A DNA stretch of 64,000 nt from Psychrobacillus sp044762855 (GCF_044762855.1 NZ_JBIWFB010000001.1:806001-870000), one strand, 5' to 3'. Counted from the first letter of the stretch, positions 52,487 through 61,178 are shown. Program-made: numbers and translations. The notes: generated from the letters alone by a model not told the origin.

Positions 52487-53305
52487 ATTATTTTTCAGTC
52501 GCCAGATGACAACGTCCGGTAATACTAATCTTTCTACTTCTTGAAGTAGAAGGAGTTTTTTCAGTTCTCGTTCAGCTTGTTGGTCGGAAATATTATAATA
52601 GCTAGCAATTTCACTGGTTGTAAGGGAATGGAATCGATCAAAAAGCTTGGCAAGAGCAGGTGGTTCCTGTACTTCTGGTTTTTCATATAGCATTTCTTGT
52701 AATATTTGTACATAAATTTCATAAGGATAAATTCCGGAAACTTTTATTCCTTCATCTTCTATATTTTCATTAAAAAAGACGATACTTGGAAATGTAGTGA
52801 CATCCATTTCTGACGTGATCGACAAATCACTTTGGAAGGAACGTGCACACTCTTTCGATTGGAAATCTTGTGTGAATTCCGCTACATCAATGTTGACTTT
52901 GCCTGCTATTTCTTGCAAAACAGAAAGCGAAGTAACATTTTTCGTTTTAATGAAAAGATATTCTTGTATTTTATTGAAAAAACGAAGAGCAGCTTTTTTC
53001 CCTTGAAATTCTGCAGCTTTTACGGCAATAGAAGGGAATACAGAATGCTCTATATCTGGGAAATCACATTGAAACTTTGTTCTTTCTTCAATTGACGTTT
53101 TGCAAACAGTATTTAAATTATTCAGCTGAGTACTAAGTACAGTACGAATTGTAAAATACTGTCCATATTGAACTTGCAATTTCCGAATAATCGGTTGCAT
53201 TTCCCAACAAGCTGAACAAAGTGGATCTAGAAATACATACATTTCAAGTGGCTTGTTCAGAAAAGGAGATGTAATCGGTTCAGTCGGAATGAGTATTCTT
53301 GTCAC
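52484..53305 (-). CDS. spxH: SpxH (YjbH) adaptor, DsbA-like
   Basis: 273 residues. DsbA-like thioredoxin fold with DPLCSACWEMQPIIRKL near the N-terminus (CxxC) and a helical insert; the C-terminal region resembles a small winged helix. YjbH/SpxH binds Spx and speeds its degradation by ClpXP; its own aggregation in stress relieves this. GTG start with AGGAGG 7 bp upstream. It overlaps the globin gene by 4 bp, the same gene pair as B. subtilis yjbI-yjbH. Confidence 0.92.
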   Translation of the reverse strand: MTRILIPTEPITSPFLNKPLEMYVFLDPLCSACWEMQPIIRKLQVQYGQYFTIRTVLSTQLNNLNTVCKTSIEERTKFQCDFPDIEHSVFPSIAVKAAEFQGKKAALRFFNKIQEYLFIKTKNVTSLSVLQEIAGKVNIDVAEFTQDFQSKECARSFQSDLSITSEMDVTTFPSIVFFNENIEDEGIKVSGIYPYEIYVQILQEMLYEKPEVQEPPALAKLFDRFHSLTTSEIASYYNISDQQAERELKKLLLLQEVERLVLPDVVIWRLKNN

Positions 53306-53700
53306 GCTTGTTCCTCCTCATGACTCATTTGATTGACCATGTGGTTTGCAGTAAGCTCAAGTCTACGGTAAAAAGTTTCACGTACTTTACCTTCAAGCCC
53401 AACAGTATCCATTGCGGCTCTCATACAGGAAAGCCATGCTGCTGCCCTTTCAGGTGTAATCGGAAAAGGATTATGACGCATTTTCATCATTGGATGTCCA
53501 TGCTCTTCGGTATATAAATTGGGACCGCCAAGATATTGCGTTAAAAATTGTTTTTGTTTTCTTGCGGTTTCTGTTAAATCATCTGGAAAAATCGGCTTCA
53601 GCATTGGATGTTTTGCAACATTACTGTAAAACGTATCGACAAGCTGGTATAATTTCTCTGCTCCAATCTCATCGTAAGGAAGTATTGGTTTTTGTGTCAT
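53302..53700 (-). CDS. yjbI: Group II truncated hemoglobin (YjbI)
   Basis: 132 residues with the 2-on-2 globin fold. N-terminal PYDEIGAEKLYQLVDTFY, distal-region FLTQYLGGPNLYTEEHGHP and proximal His in HGHPMMKMRHNPF are group II marks. Binds heme and oxygen; in related organisms it has been proposed to protect YjbH/SpxH from oxidation. First gene of the yjbI-spxH unit. Confidence 0.93.
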   Translation of the reverse strand: MTQKPILPYDEIGAEKLYQLVDTFYSNVAKHPMLKPIFPDDLTETARKQKQFLTQYLGGPNLYTEEHGHPMMKMRHNPFPITPERAAAWLSCMRAAMDTVGLEGKVRETFYRRLELTANHMVNQMSHEEEQA

Positions 53701-53782
53701 AATTCGTTACTCCTTTGTTTTAGCACTAATATCATTCTATCAATCCCAAACAATTATCTCAAATAATTAGACTGCCAGTAAA

Positions 53783-53809
53783 AAACGACCTATCAGGAGG
53801 TCGTTTCAA
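53783..53809 (-). terminator. Terminator of the transglycosylase gene
   Basis: Minus strand stem AAACGACCT/AGGTCGTTT, then TTTACTGG; just downstream of the stop at 53812. Confidence 0.8.
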
Positions 53810-53811
53810 GC

Positions 53812-54462
53812 CTATGCTTGGTAATAGTTTAATACTTTCTGAACATAATTTTGTGTTTCTTTATAAGGTGGGATACCACCGTATTTTTTTACTGCTCCAG
53901 GTCCTGCATTATAGGCAGCTAGTGCTATTTCCGTGTCTCCGTTGAACTGATTAAGCATTTGGCGTAAGTATTTGGCACCGCCCATAATATTTTGTTCAGG
54001 GTCGAAAATATTCGTTACACCTAAGTATTTAGCCGTTCCGGGCATCAATTGCATTAATCCAGAAGCACCTGCAGAACTTAGCGCAGAAGGATTAAAATTA
54101 GATTCTTGTTTGATGACAGATGAAATAAGTTTTTCTGATACATTATAATTTGCCGCTGCACGTTTAATAATGTCATCAAAATCTGAACTCGACATCTGGT
54201 TGGATGGAGCATAAGAAGCAATTGCATTTATTAAGGATTCATTTTGATATGCAAGGTTTGATGGTCTAAAAACAGGGGAATTTCCATTATAGTATAAAGA
54301 ATTCCTATTAGCTGAATCTACATTGGTTTCATCTGTTTGAAGAACTTGTCCTAGCATTTCTGAAAACAAGGAACTGCTTGAAGTATTTAGTGAGCTTTGC
54401 ACACTCCCAAGCGTCTGCATGGCATTTATTTCCATAAGTGTTTTAAGGGATTGAATATCCAC
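53812..54462 (-). CDS. Lytic transglycosylase (YjbJ/SLT family)
   Basis: 216 residues. A low-complexity Ser/Asn-rich N-terminal half precedes an SLT domain from about residue 95. Catalytic Glu is in VIKQESNFNPSA, followed by SAGASGLMQLMPGTAKYLG and ALAAYNAGPGAV, all standard goose-lysozyme/Slt70 motifs. It cleaves peptidoglycan glycan strands. No classical signal peptide is evident, so the export route is unclear. Starts 6 bp after the CYTH gene. Confidence 0.9.
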   Translation of the reverse strand: MDIQSLKTLMEINAMQTLGSVQSSLNTSSSSLFSEMLGQVLQTDETNVDSANRNSLYYNGNSPVFRPSNLAYQNESLINAIASYAPSNQMSSSDFDDIIKRAAANYNVSEKLISSVIKQESNFNPSALSSAGASGLMQLMPGTAKYLGVTNIFDPEQNIMGGAKYLRQMLNQFNGDTEIALAAYNAGPGAVKKYGGIPPYKETQNYVQKVLNYYQA

Positions 54463-54468
54463 TTGGTA

Positions 54469-55044
54469 TCAACCTTTCAACGAATTGTTATATTTCATAA
54501 GTCGAGCAATCTTTTTATCGGTAGTTCGTAGGGGAATTTGATGCTCTTCTAATAATTGAAGAAAAACTTTCTGCCCCGTTTCGACATCTTTACATTCATA
54601 TTCTACCTCAAAATCTTCTATTCGACTATAAAAGGAGTGATCCAAAAAGAGTATCCCATTGTTGTAGGGGATTTGTGCTCGATCTGTTTGCATGCTACCA
54701 ATACAAGTTAATGGACCTTTATCTTTTATTTGCTCCAAAAAGGGGACAGAAGGGAAGCGTGTTTCATGGATGATAGCATCTCGTTCTTTATCTGATAATA
54801 GGACTGTTTTTTCCTCCATCACATGTGCCTGTATTGGTGCTTTTAATGTTAATTCATTGTGGTTTGGTAAGACACGTAATCTAAACCCCATTTTATGTTC
54901 TTTAAAATAGCTTTCTGGTGTATCGAAGTAGTAGTTTGTTTGTGTTTGGAAATCTGTATTTGTTAAGCCGAGAGCGGCAATTAATGATTGGAATTCTTCT
55001 TTTGTTAGTAAATTTTTAAACTCGATTTCACGTTCAGAATGCAC
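54469..55044 (-). CDS. yjbK: CYTH-domain protein (YjbK)
   Basis: 191 residues from GTG 55044 with AAAGGA upstream; the track extension to 55089 is rejected. The CYTH signature EIEFKNLLTKEEF at the N-terminus and FRLRVLPN, LTLKAP, EYECKD strands form the triphosphate tunnel. Members hydrolyse inorganic or organic triphosphates, or bind them. Divergent from the UPF0738 gene, as in B. subtilis yjbK/yjbL. Confidence 0.9.
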   Translation of the reverse strand: MHSEREIEFKNLLTKEEFQSLIAALGLTNTDFQTQTNYYFDTPESYFKEHKMGFRLRVLPNHNELTLKAPIQAHVMEEKTVLLSDKERDAIIHETRFPSVPFLEQIKDKGPLTCIGSMQTDRAQIPYNNGILFLDHSFYSRIEDFEVEYECKDVETGQKVFLQLLEEHQIPLRTTDKKIARLMKYNNSLKG

Positions 55045-55143
55045 AATTTCACGTCCTTTCCTATTATTTCTATTATAGACGGTTTGCAATGAGTTTCAAT
55101 ATGATAAAATAGTGAAAGAATGGACAGAAAGGAAAGATTAATT

Positions 55144-55527
55144 TTGCCTATTACTTATAACGTGCACAGTGGTGTGCAATTAGAAAATGATATTCGTTTT
55201 ACTTTAGAGGTAACACCGGACCAACCTAGTATAAATGCGGGTGGTCGAATGATTACCGATTCCGACTCGTTGTCATTTGTGTACTTATTAGAAGATGAAG
55301 ATGGGTATCATTATGTAAAGTTCGGACAAGATGTATGGCCATTATTAGTTAATACGTTAAGAGCGGAAGATGATCCAACATTACAATTCGGAAATATTGA
55401 ACTAACTTTAACAAAATTTAAAGAAGAATTGGAAATGCTGATTTTTAATATTGAAGGCAATGATAACTACGGGGCTACATTTTCCAAAGCTGTAGAAGAA
55501 GCATTTGAAGAAATATTAAAAGCATAG
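55144..55527 (+). CDS. yjbL: UPF0738-family protein (YjbL)
   Basis: 127 residues from TTG 55144, chosen because AGAAAGGAAAG ends 10 bp upstream. Soluble acidic protein; matches YjbL in length and position. Function unknown. Followed by the (p)ppGpp synthetase after 24 bp. Confidence 0.8.
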   Translation: MPITYNVHSGVQLENDIRFTLEVTPDQPSINAGGRMITDSDSLSFVYLLEDEDGYHYVKFGQDVWPLLVNTLRAEDDPTLQFGNIELTLTKFKEELEMLIFNIEGNDNYGATFSKAVEEAFEEILKA

Positions 55528-55551
55528 TGCCAGTGAATGGAGGTTAAGCTT

Positions 55552-56232
55552 ATGGGGCAATGGGAAAGGTTTTTAGAGCCTTACAAGCAAGCAGTTTCCG
55601 AGTTGAAAGTGAAGTTAAAAGGAATGCGTTCACAGTATGAAATGGAAAACACAAACTCACCCATTGAATTTGTTACAGGACGTGTGAAACCACTTGCAAG
55701 TATTTATGATAAGTCCCTTATTAAAGGTATCGCATTTGAACCTTCTGAAACGTTAGCAAAGGAAATACCGGATATTGCAGGACTTCGGATGATGTGTCAA
55801 TTTGTTGATGATATCGAACATGTGGTGGAATTATTACGCGCCAGAAAAGATATAAAAGTCGTGGAAGAACGGGATTATATTTCCCATAAAAAGCAAAGTG
55901 GCTATAGGTCGTATCATGTCATTATAGAATATCCAGTTCAAACTATACATGGAGAGATCAACATTTTGGCTGAAATCCAAATTCGGACACTTGCGATGAA
56001 CTTCTGGGCGTCTATTGAACATTCGCTGAATTATAAATATAAAGGAATTTTCCCAGAAGAGATAAAGAAACGTCTTCAGTTTGCAGCGGAAGCAGCATTT
56101 CGTTTAGACGAGGAAATGTCTTTAATACGTGGTGAAATCCAAGAAGCTCAAAAATATTTTAGTGAATACAAAGAGCTATCTACGCCAAGAATTCATGAAA
56201 GTCATAAAGAAGAAAGGGGGCGCGCGCGATGA
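55552..56232 (+). CDS. sasB: Small alarmone synthetase SasB/RelQ (YjbM)
   Basis: 226 residues from ATG 55552; GGAGGTTAAG upstream excludes the earlier ATG at 55537. Stand-alone RelA/SpoT synthetase domain: DIAGLRMMCQFVDDI, SHKKQSGYRSYHVII and LAEIQIRTLAMNFWASIEH carry the substrate-binding residues, with a C-terminal helical tail. It makes (p)ppGpp from ATP and GDP/GTP, and related enzymes act as allosterically pppGpp-activated tetramers. Overlaps nadK by 4 bp. Confidence 0.95.
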   Translation: MGQWERFLEPYKQAVSELKVKLKGMRSQYEMENTNSPIEFVTGRVKPLASIYDKSLIKGIAFEPSETLAKEIPDIAGLRMMCQFVDDIEHVVELLRARKDIKVVEERDYISHKKQSGYRSYHVIIEYPVQTIHGEINILAEIQIRTLAMNFWASIEHSLNYKYKGIFPEEIKKRLQFAAEAAFRLDEEMSLIRGEIQEAQKYFSEYKELSTPRIHESHKEERGRAR

Positions 56233-57035
56233 AGTTTTTTATTCAATCACGAAATGATGAGCTATCCAATCGCTTAATGGAAACGGCCAAAACGTATTTA
56301 GTTGATTTTGGACTAGTATTCGATGAACAAAACCCTGATATTGTGTTATCGATTGGGGGAGATGGGACATTACTACATGCTTTCCATAAATACAAGCATT
56401 TGACAAGTTCTGTTGCTTTTGTTGGTATTCATACCGGCCATCTAGGTTTTTATGCAGATTGGAAACCGGTAGAAATTGAAAAGCTTGTCATTAGCATCGC
56501 CCAAAAAGAGTTTGAGGTCATTGAATATCCACTATTAGAAGTGACGATCAACTATCGGCATGAAGAGGATAGTTCGGTCTATCTTGCTGTCAATGAATCG
56601 ACTGTAAAGTCTCCAGACGTGACATTAGTGATGGACGTGGAGTTAAATGGCAAACATTTTGAACGATTTAGAGGTGACGGGTTATGTATGTCTACCCCAT
56701 CTGGAAGTACTGCGTATAACAAAGCGCTAGGTGGGGCAATCGTGCATCCTTCGTTAGAAGCAATGCAACTAGCGGAAATCGCTTCTATTAATAACCGTGT
56801 TTTCCGTACGGTTGGCTCTTCACTCGTTTTACCAAAGCACCATTCTTGTTTATTGAAGCCAGTAAAAGGGCCAGATTTTATGGTGACGATTGACCATTTA
56901 CAATTATTGCATAAAGACGTGCAATCCATTAAGTACCGAGTAGCTGATGAAAAAATTCGTTTTGCAAGGTTCCGCTCTTTTCCTTTTTGGCAACGAGTTC
57001 ATGATTCGTTCATCGATAGTGATTTGGAAAAATGA
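56229..57035 (+). CDS. nadK: NAD kinase
   Basis: 268 residues. SIGGDGTLLHAF holds the GGDG phosphate site, NESTVKS the NE motif and TPSGSTAYNKALGGAIVHP the conserved NAD-binding loop. It phosphorylates NAD to NADP. It overlaps sasB and the pseudouridine synthase by 4 bp each, forming a tightly coupled three-gene unit conserved in Bacillales (yjbM-yjbN-yjbO). Confidence 0.96.
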   Translation: MKFFIQSRNDELSNRLMETAKTYLVDFGLVFDEQNPDIVLSIGGDGTLLHAFHKYKHLTSSVAFVGIHTGHLGFYADWKPVEIEKLVISIAQKEFEVIEYPLLEVTINYRHEEDSSVYLAVNESTVKSPDVTLVMDVELNGKHFERFRGDGLCMSTPSGSTAYNKALGGAIVHPSLEAMQLAEIASINNRVFRTVGSSLVLPKHHSCLLKPVKGPDFMVTIDHLQLLHKDVQSIKYRVADEKIRFARFRSFPFWQRVHDSFIDSDLEK

Positions 57036-57946
57036 GCAATCAACCAATCACATTAACTTTTGATATAAAAGAATCCCCATTATTATTACGTGATGCCATT
57101 AAACAATACGGCATATCCAAAAAAGCATTGACTAGTATTAAGTATGAAGGCGGGACAATCCTAGTCAATGGGGAAGAAAAAACGGTTAGGCATATATTGA
57201 CTGTTGGTGATAAAGTGACAATTATTTTTCCAAATGAGAAAAAGAGCGAAGGATTAATCGCCGAAAAAGGAGAATTCTCCATTCTGTTTGAGGATGACCA
57301 TCTTTTAATATTTACAAAAGAAGCAGGACTAAGCACAATACCTTCTCGAGAGCATCCAAATGGAACGGTTGCAAATTTCGTTGCGGGTTATTTTGAAGAA
57401 AATGGCCTTTCTTCCACCGTTCATATTGTGACGAGATTAGATAAAGATACATCCGGTGTAATTTGCGTAGCGAAGCACCGGCATGCGCACCATCTTTTAA
57501 GCGAAATGCAAAAAGCAGGCACTATATCAAGAGACTATGAAGCGATTGTACATGGCTTTATAAAAGAAGATAGCTTTGACATCGAGGCGCCTATTGGTCG
57601 TAAAGATGGCAGTATTATCGAGCGTTTTATATCACCCGATGGTAAATACGCTAAAACCTCTGTACAAGTGTTAAATCGTTTTCACTTGCATGGAGAGCCG
57701 CTTACGCATGTCCGGTTAAAGCTACATACGGGACGAACGCATCAAATCCGTGTACATATGATGTCAATTGGTCATCCTTTAATAGGAGACGATTTGTACG
57801 GTGGCAGTTTAAAGTTCATAAGTAGACAAGCATTGCACGCAAGAGAGCTAAAATTAAAACATCCATTTTCAGGAGAAGCGTTAATGATAAAATCTCCTTT
57901 TCCATCAGATATGGAGAATATAATTCCGTCAACAGCCACTAAATAA
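57032..57946 (+). CDS. RluD-type pseudouridine synthase (YjbO)
   Basis: 304 residues. N-terminal S4-like segment (SKKALTSIKYEGGTILVNGE), then RluA/RluD catalytic domain with the Asp in VTRLDKDTSG, and LKLHTGRTHQIRVHM and IGDDLYGG motifs. Modifies uridines in rRNA or tRNA; exact target unknown. Its stop codon lies beside the left arm of the terminator hairpin. Confidence 0.93.
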   Translation: MSNQPITLTFDIKESPLLLRDAIKQYGISKKALTSIKYEGGTILVNGEEKTVRHILTVGDKVTIIFPNEKKSEGLIAEKGEFSILFEDDHLLIFTKEAGLSTIPSREHPNGTVANFVAGYFEENGLSSTVHIVTRLDKDTSGVICVAKHRHAHHLLSEMQKAGTISRDYEAIVHGFIKEDSFDIEAPIGRKDGSIIERFISPDGKYAKTSVQVLNRFHLHGEPLTHVRLKLHTGRTHQIRVHMMSIGHPLIGDDLYGGSLKFISRQALHARELKLKHPFSGEALMIKSPFPSDMENIIPSTATK

Positions 57947-57978
57947 ACCTGCATATCAGGGAAGTTTAGTGGTTTTTC
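57936..57978 (+). terminator. Terminator overlapping the end of the pseudouridine synthase gene
   Basis: CCACTAAA pairs with TTTAGTGG, with an inner CCTG/CAGG stem and a following T run. The left arm is coding sequence. Confidence 0.75.
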
Positions 57979-58192
57979 TTTATGGTAAGCGAGACTGAAC
58001 TATTTATCTAAAAAGATTATCAAAATAAAAATGTGCAACTTTTAGGGATAATGTGTCTTAGGAAGTTCTATTAGGTGAGCGCCGTATTTTAGTCGGGCGA
58101 GTGACGAGCCGCTACGTCGCTAACGCTCTTGCAGGGTCTTTCACCTTCGAGTAAAATTCCAAATAACGGCAAAGAACAATCAAAAAGCTATT

Positions 58193-58274
58193 GAAAGCAA
58201 CTAATTTCAGTACGAAAGCAATTAAAATCAGCATGAGAGCAACTAAATTGATAATGAAAGCAACTAATTCTTAC
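58193..58274. repeat. Four 21-bp repeats, core GAAAGCAACTAA
   Basis: Units start at 58193, 58214, 58235 and 58256 with cores GAAAGCAACTAA, GAAAGCAATTAA, GAGAGCAACTAA, GAAAGCAACTAA; the other nine bases of each unit vary. A weaker unit precedes them from about 58172. Same family, opposite strand, at 60918. Confidence 0.85.
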
Positions 58275-58458
58275 AATATCAAGTTTACTTGGATTGAGAT
58301 GATGAGTATTTTTGCATATTATGGAAAGTACGCATAAATGCCTGCCCAACTCGCCTTGTCGGCATCTGTTGGAATGGTTTGTCGCGTTCACGGACGATAT
58401 TGTCTCATCCAACCACTTATTGTTAATTTCGGACACTGATAAGTCAGTGTTTTATCAT

Positions 58459-58594
58459 TGGATTTTCGCAGCAGGGCGGCGACTCCGAAGGGATTAAGTG
58501 AGTAAGATGAGACTTCACAACGTACGCGCTTAGGCGCGGCGGTGAAGGCTCATCACTCACCCCATGGAAAGCGTCCGTCCTGCTGCGAAAATCC
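58459..58594. repeat. Large palindromic core of copy D
   Basis: GGATTTTCGCAGCAGG and its exact complement lie at the two ends of this 136-bp block, and inner arms (TGAGTAAGATGAGACTTCAC near its complement) extend the pairing. A long GC-rich hairpin could form in DNA or RNA. The same architecture is found in copy C. Confidence 0.8.
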
Positions 58595-58802
58595 CTGCGG
58601 ACACTTCATACAATTCACTACGACACATTATATCTATTATGCGCACTAACCTTCTTCATCTTGTTAGTATATTTAATTTAGTTTTAGAATGATTTCCCGG
58701 GGAATAATACAAGGTGAATCATTCGGGTTTTCTATGAAAGTGGTTGCTTAATCTTTTTATAGCTCATACAATGAGAGAGGAACGCTGGAAGGAGGGAAAA
58801 GT

Positions 58803-60173
58803 GTGAAAGAAGAAATGAATCAACTACAATTAGAGGAATCAAAGTTAATTGATTTCTTAAGTAATGATTTAATGGATGAATTTAGAGAAGAATTTATGCA
58901 ATTACATCCTTATGATCAATCGCTATTTTTTGAAAAGGTGGACCCAGAAATACGAAAGAAAATCTTTCACTACCTATCTCCGAAAGAAATGGCTGAGCTA
59001 TTTGAAGCAACAAAATTTGAAGAAGAACAATATGAATTTTATTTGAAAGAAATGGACACCACTTATGCGGCAGACATGCTCTCTTATATGTATGCCGATA
59101 ATGCAGTAGACGTATTAAATGAGTTAGGAAAAGATCAAGTCGCTAGTTATTTAAGTATAATGGATGTGGAATCTGCACAAGAAATTAAAGATCTTCTCCA
59201 TTACGAAGAATACACAGCTGGATCTATTATGACTACAGAATATGTAGCAATTTCCGAAACATCCACTTGCCGTTCAGCAATGACAATATTAAGAAATGAA
59301 GCACCAAAAGCTGAAACGATTTACTATTTATTTGTAGTGAGTGAAGAACATCGATTAACTGGAGTTATTTCTCTGCGAGATTTAATCATTGCAGATGAAG
59401 ATACACTCATTAAAGATATTATGAACGAACGTGTTGTTAGCGTTTTAGTAAGTGCAGACCAGGAAGAAGTCGCACATATGATTAAAGACTATGATTTCCT
59501 AGCAGTACCAGTTGTCGATTTTGATCAGCATCTACTCGGAATTATTACAGTCGATGATATTATTGATGTATTAGAAGAAGAAGCATCGGATGATTACTCT
59601 AAACTTGCAGGTGTTTCTGATATGGATACATTTGACAAAAATCCATTTCAAGCTGCCAAAAAAAGGTTGCCTTGGCTTATTATTTTGCTGTTTTTAGGAA
59701 TGATGACTGCAAGTTTAATGAGCGTGTTTACAGAAACACTAGAGAAAGTCGCATTGCTCGCTGTTTTTATTCCTTTAATATCGGGAACAGCCGGAAATAG
59801 TGGTACGCAGGCCTTGGCTGTTGCAATTAGAGGGATAGCAACAGGGGATATTGAAAAGCAAAGTAAAATGAAACTACTTGCAAGAGAAGCTGGGACAGGT
59901 TTAACAACAGGTCTATTATGTGGAATTATTGTTGTTGGCATAGTTTTCTTTTGGAAACATGATTTAGTAATTGGCTTATTGGTTGGTGCAGCCATTTTTG
60001 TTTCTATTTTTGTAGCGACTATTTGTGGATCGTTTATTCCCTTATTGATACAACGAATGAAAATTGACCCTGCTGTTGCATCTGGTCCGTTTATTACAAC
60101 GATTAATGATGTCATTAGTATTTTAATATATCTTGGGCTTGCAACGGTGTTTATTTCTTCCTTACAAGTCTAG
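58803..60173 (+). CDS. mgtE: MgtE magnesium transporter
   Basis: 456 residues. N-terminal superhelical domain (HPYDQSLFFEKVDPEIRKKI), two CBS domains (about 135-255) and five transmembrane helices with the pore motif PLISGTAGNSGTQALAVAIRG. The cytoplasmic domains sense magnesium and close the pore when it is plentiful. GTG start with AAGGAGG upstream. No M-box riboswitch could be recognised in the leader, unlike B. subtilis mgtE. Confidence 0.95.
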   Translation: MKEEMNQLQLEESKLIDFLSNDLMDEFREEFMQLHPYDQSLFFEKVDPEIRKKIFHYLSPKEMAELFEATKFEEEQYEFYLKEMDTTYAADMLSYMYADNAVDVLNELGKDQVASYLSIMDVESAQEIKDLLHYEEYTAGSIMTTEYVAISETSTCRSAMTILRNEAPKAETIYYLFVVSEEHRLTGVISLRDLIIADEDTLIKDIMNERVVSVLVSADQEEVAHMIKDYDFLAVPVVDFDQHLLGIITVDDIIDVLEEEASDDYSKLAGVSDMDTFDKNPFQAAKKRLPWLIILLFLGMMTASLMSVFTETLEKVALLAVFIPLISGTAGNSGTQALAVAIRGIATGDIEKQSKMKLLAREAGTGLTTGLLCGIIVVGIVFFWKHDLVIGLLVGAAIFVSIFVATICGSFIPLLIQRMKIDPAVASGPFITTINDVISILIYLGLATVFISSLQV

Positions 60174-60176
60174 TTC

Positions 60177-60204
60177 ACATTATTTTAGCTAAATGCATAA
60201 TGTA
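60177..60204 (+). promoter_or_regulatory. Sigma-K-type promoter of cotO
   Basis: AC at 60177-60178, 17-bp spacer, CATAATGTA at 60196-60204, fitting AC-N16/17-CATANNNTA. It lies 20 bp before the cotO start, immediately after mgtE, so transcription would begin in or next to the ribosome site. Confidence 0.65.
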
Positions 60205-60223
60205 AAGGAAAAAGGATGTGTCT

Positions 60224-60610
60224 GTGAGCGTTTATAATGATCCTTTAATCTATATACAAGGCCCACCGGTTTTTCATCTTCCACCTAGGGAAAAGCTAGA
60301 GACAGAAATGGAAGAGCAAGTGAAAGAAGAAATTGAGCAAGATGAGAGTACTTCTATTTACGAATTACGAACGAGTATGTCGGATAAAACACTCGCTATT
60401 TTAGAGAAACTGAGATTTTTATCGAAACCATTTCAACGGAAAGTTTATCGTCCATTAGTGTTCCATTTGAATGATGGATCGCTTCTACAAGGTGAAGTGG
60501 AAAAAGTAGAGAATGAAGTCGTTACTTTTTCTGTTGGAGCTGGAGAACTGATGAAGTATCGAGTCGAACAAATAGAAAGAATTATTTGGCGTGGAGTAGA
60601 AATGAAATAA
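60224..60610 (+). CDS. cotO: CotO-family spore coat morphogenetic protein
   Basis: 128 residues from GTG 60224 (AAAGGA 7 bp upstream; GTG 60218 is too close). A short N-terminal PPVFHLPP region and acidic linker lead to the conserved C-terminal domain RPLVFHLNDGSLLQGEVEKV ending in QIERIIW. B. subtilis CotO is longer (227 residues), so this is a compact version. It helps assemble outer coat or exosporium layers. Position next to cotZ supports the call. Confidence 0.72.
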   Translation: MSVYNDPLIYIQGPPVFHLPPREKLETEMEEQVKEEIEQDESTSIYELRTSMSDKTLAILEKLRFLSKPFQRKVYRPLVFHLNDGSLLQGEVEKVENEVVTFSVGAGELMKYRVEQIERIIWRGVEMK

Positions 60611-60617
60611 CTTGAAC

Positions 60618-60651
60618 AAACTATCCTTTATAAGGGTAGTTTTTTTGTTTT
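60618..60651 (+). terminator. Terminator of cotO
   Basis: AAACTATCCTT pairs with AAGGGTAGTTT (one mismatch or wobble) around a 3-nt loop, followed by a T run. Confidence 0.85.
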
Positions 60652-60682
60652 AAGAAACCCCTAAAATAAATATAATTCATTT

Positions 60683-61150
60683 TAGGGGTAGTATGTAGTA
60701 AGGTGATCGTCAGCTTTCGCGATTTGCGCACGTGGCATTAGCCAATTCGTATTGGAAAAGAGTTGCTCACGCGATCCGGCAATATATCTGCTTTATTTAG
60801 TTAGAGAAGAATGTCCAAACGAAATGAGGAACATGGTGATGCGTATCTCTAACATTTACTAAAAAGTGACACAATTATAGTCATTTTACTCTGAGTAAAC
60901 TTGCTATTGTAAGAATTAGTAGCTTTAGCTGACAATTTGGTTGCTTTCGTGTTGATTTAGTCGCTTTCAGACTAGTATTAATTGCTTTCAATGATTGGTT
61001 GGTTGCCCTAATCCATTTTCTGGATATGCATAATTGAAAAGGCTGTATTAAATTTGATTTTTAGCGAGTCGCTACTGTGTAAGTAAGCAATTTTCAGCTA
61101 AAATCACAGTAATCACCTAATAGAGCTTTCTGGGATGCACTATCCTTAGA
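60683..61150. repeat. MITE-like intergenic element, copy E
   Basis: Left end AGGGGTAGTATGTAGTAAGG; right end, read inverted, AAGGATAGTGCATCCCAG. Collinear with copy A on the same strand (GTAAACTTGC, AAGAATTAG, GTTGCCCTAATCC, AAGTAAGCAATTTT) and with copy D on the other (CTATTAGGTGA). Contains the 21-bp array 60918-61022. It occupies the convergent cotO-cotZ gap; no gene is present there. Confidence 0.72.
60918..61022. repeat. Five 21-bp repeats, complement of core GCAACTAA
   Basis: Units start at 60918, 60939, 60960, 60981 and 61002, with TAGCTTT, TTGCTTT, TCGCTTT, TTGCTTT and TTGCCCT at or next to the same offset in each. It is the reverse orientation of the array in copy D. Confidence 0.8.
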
Positions 61151-61178
61151 TTTTAATGTATAAAATCCCACAACAAAA

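Larger units (their letters stand above)
58043..58636. repeat. MITE-like intergenic element, copy D (longest)
   Basis: Ends AGGGATAATGTGTCTTAG and, inverted, AGATATAATGTGTCGTAG agree at 15 of 18 positions over a 594-bp span. Order inside: GC-rich segment, 21-bp array (58193-58274), segment TTACAATATCAAGTTTACT shared with copy E, and a large palindromic core (58459-58594). The short frames crossing it on both strands have no ribosome sites. It fills most of the 856-bp gap before mgtE; 58637-58802 holds only an imperfect GAATGATT/AATCATTC hairpin (58687-58729) and the mgtE ribosome site. Confidence 0.78.

Noticed and set aside
58188..58497. Short ORFs on both strands inside copy D
   Set aside because: They coincide with the 21-bp array and GC-rich core, have no ribosome sites and no counterpart in other copies.
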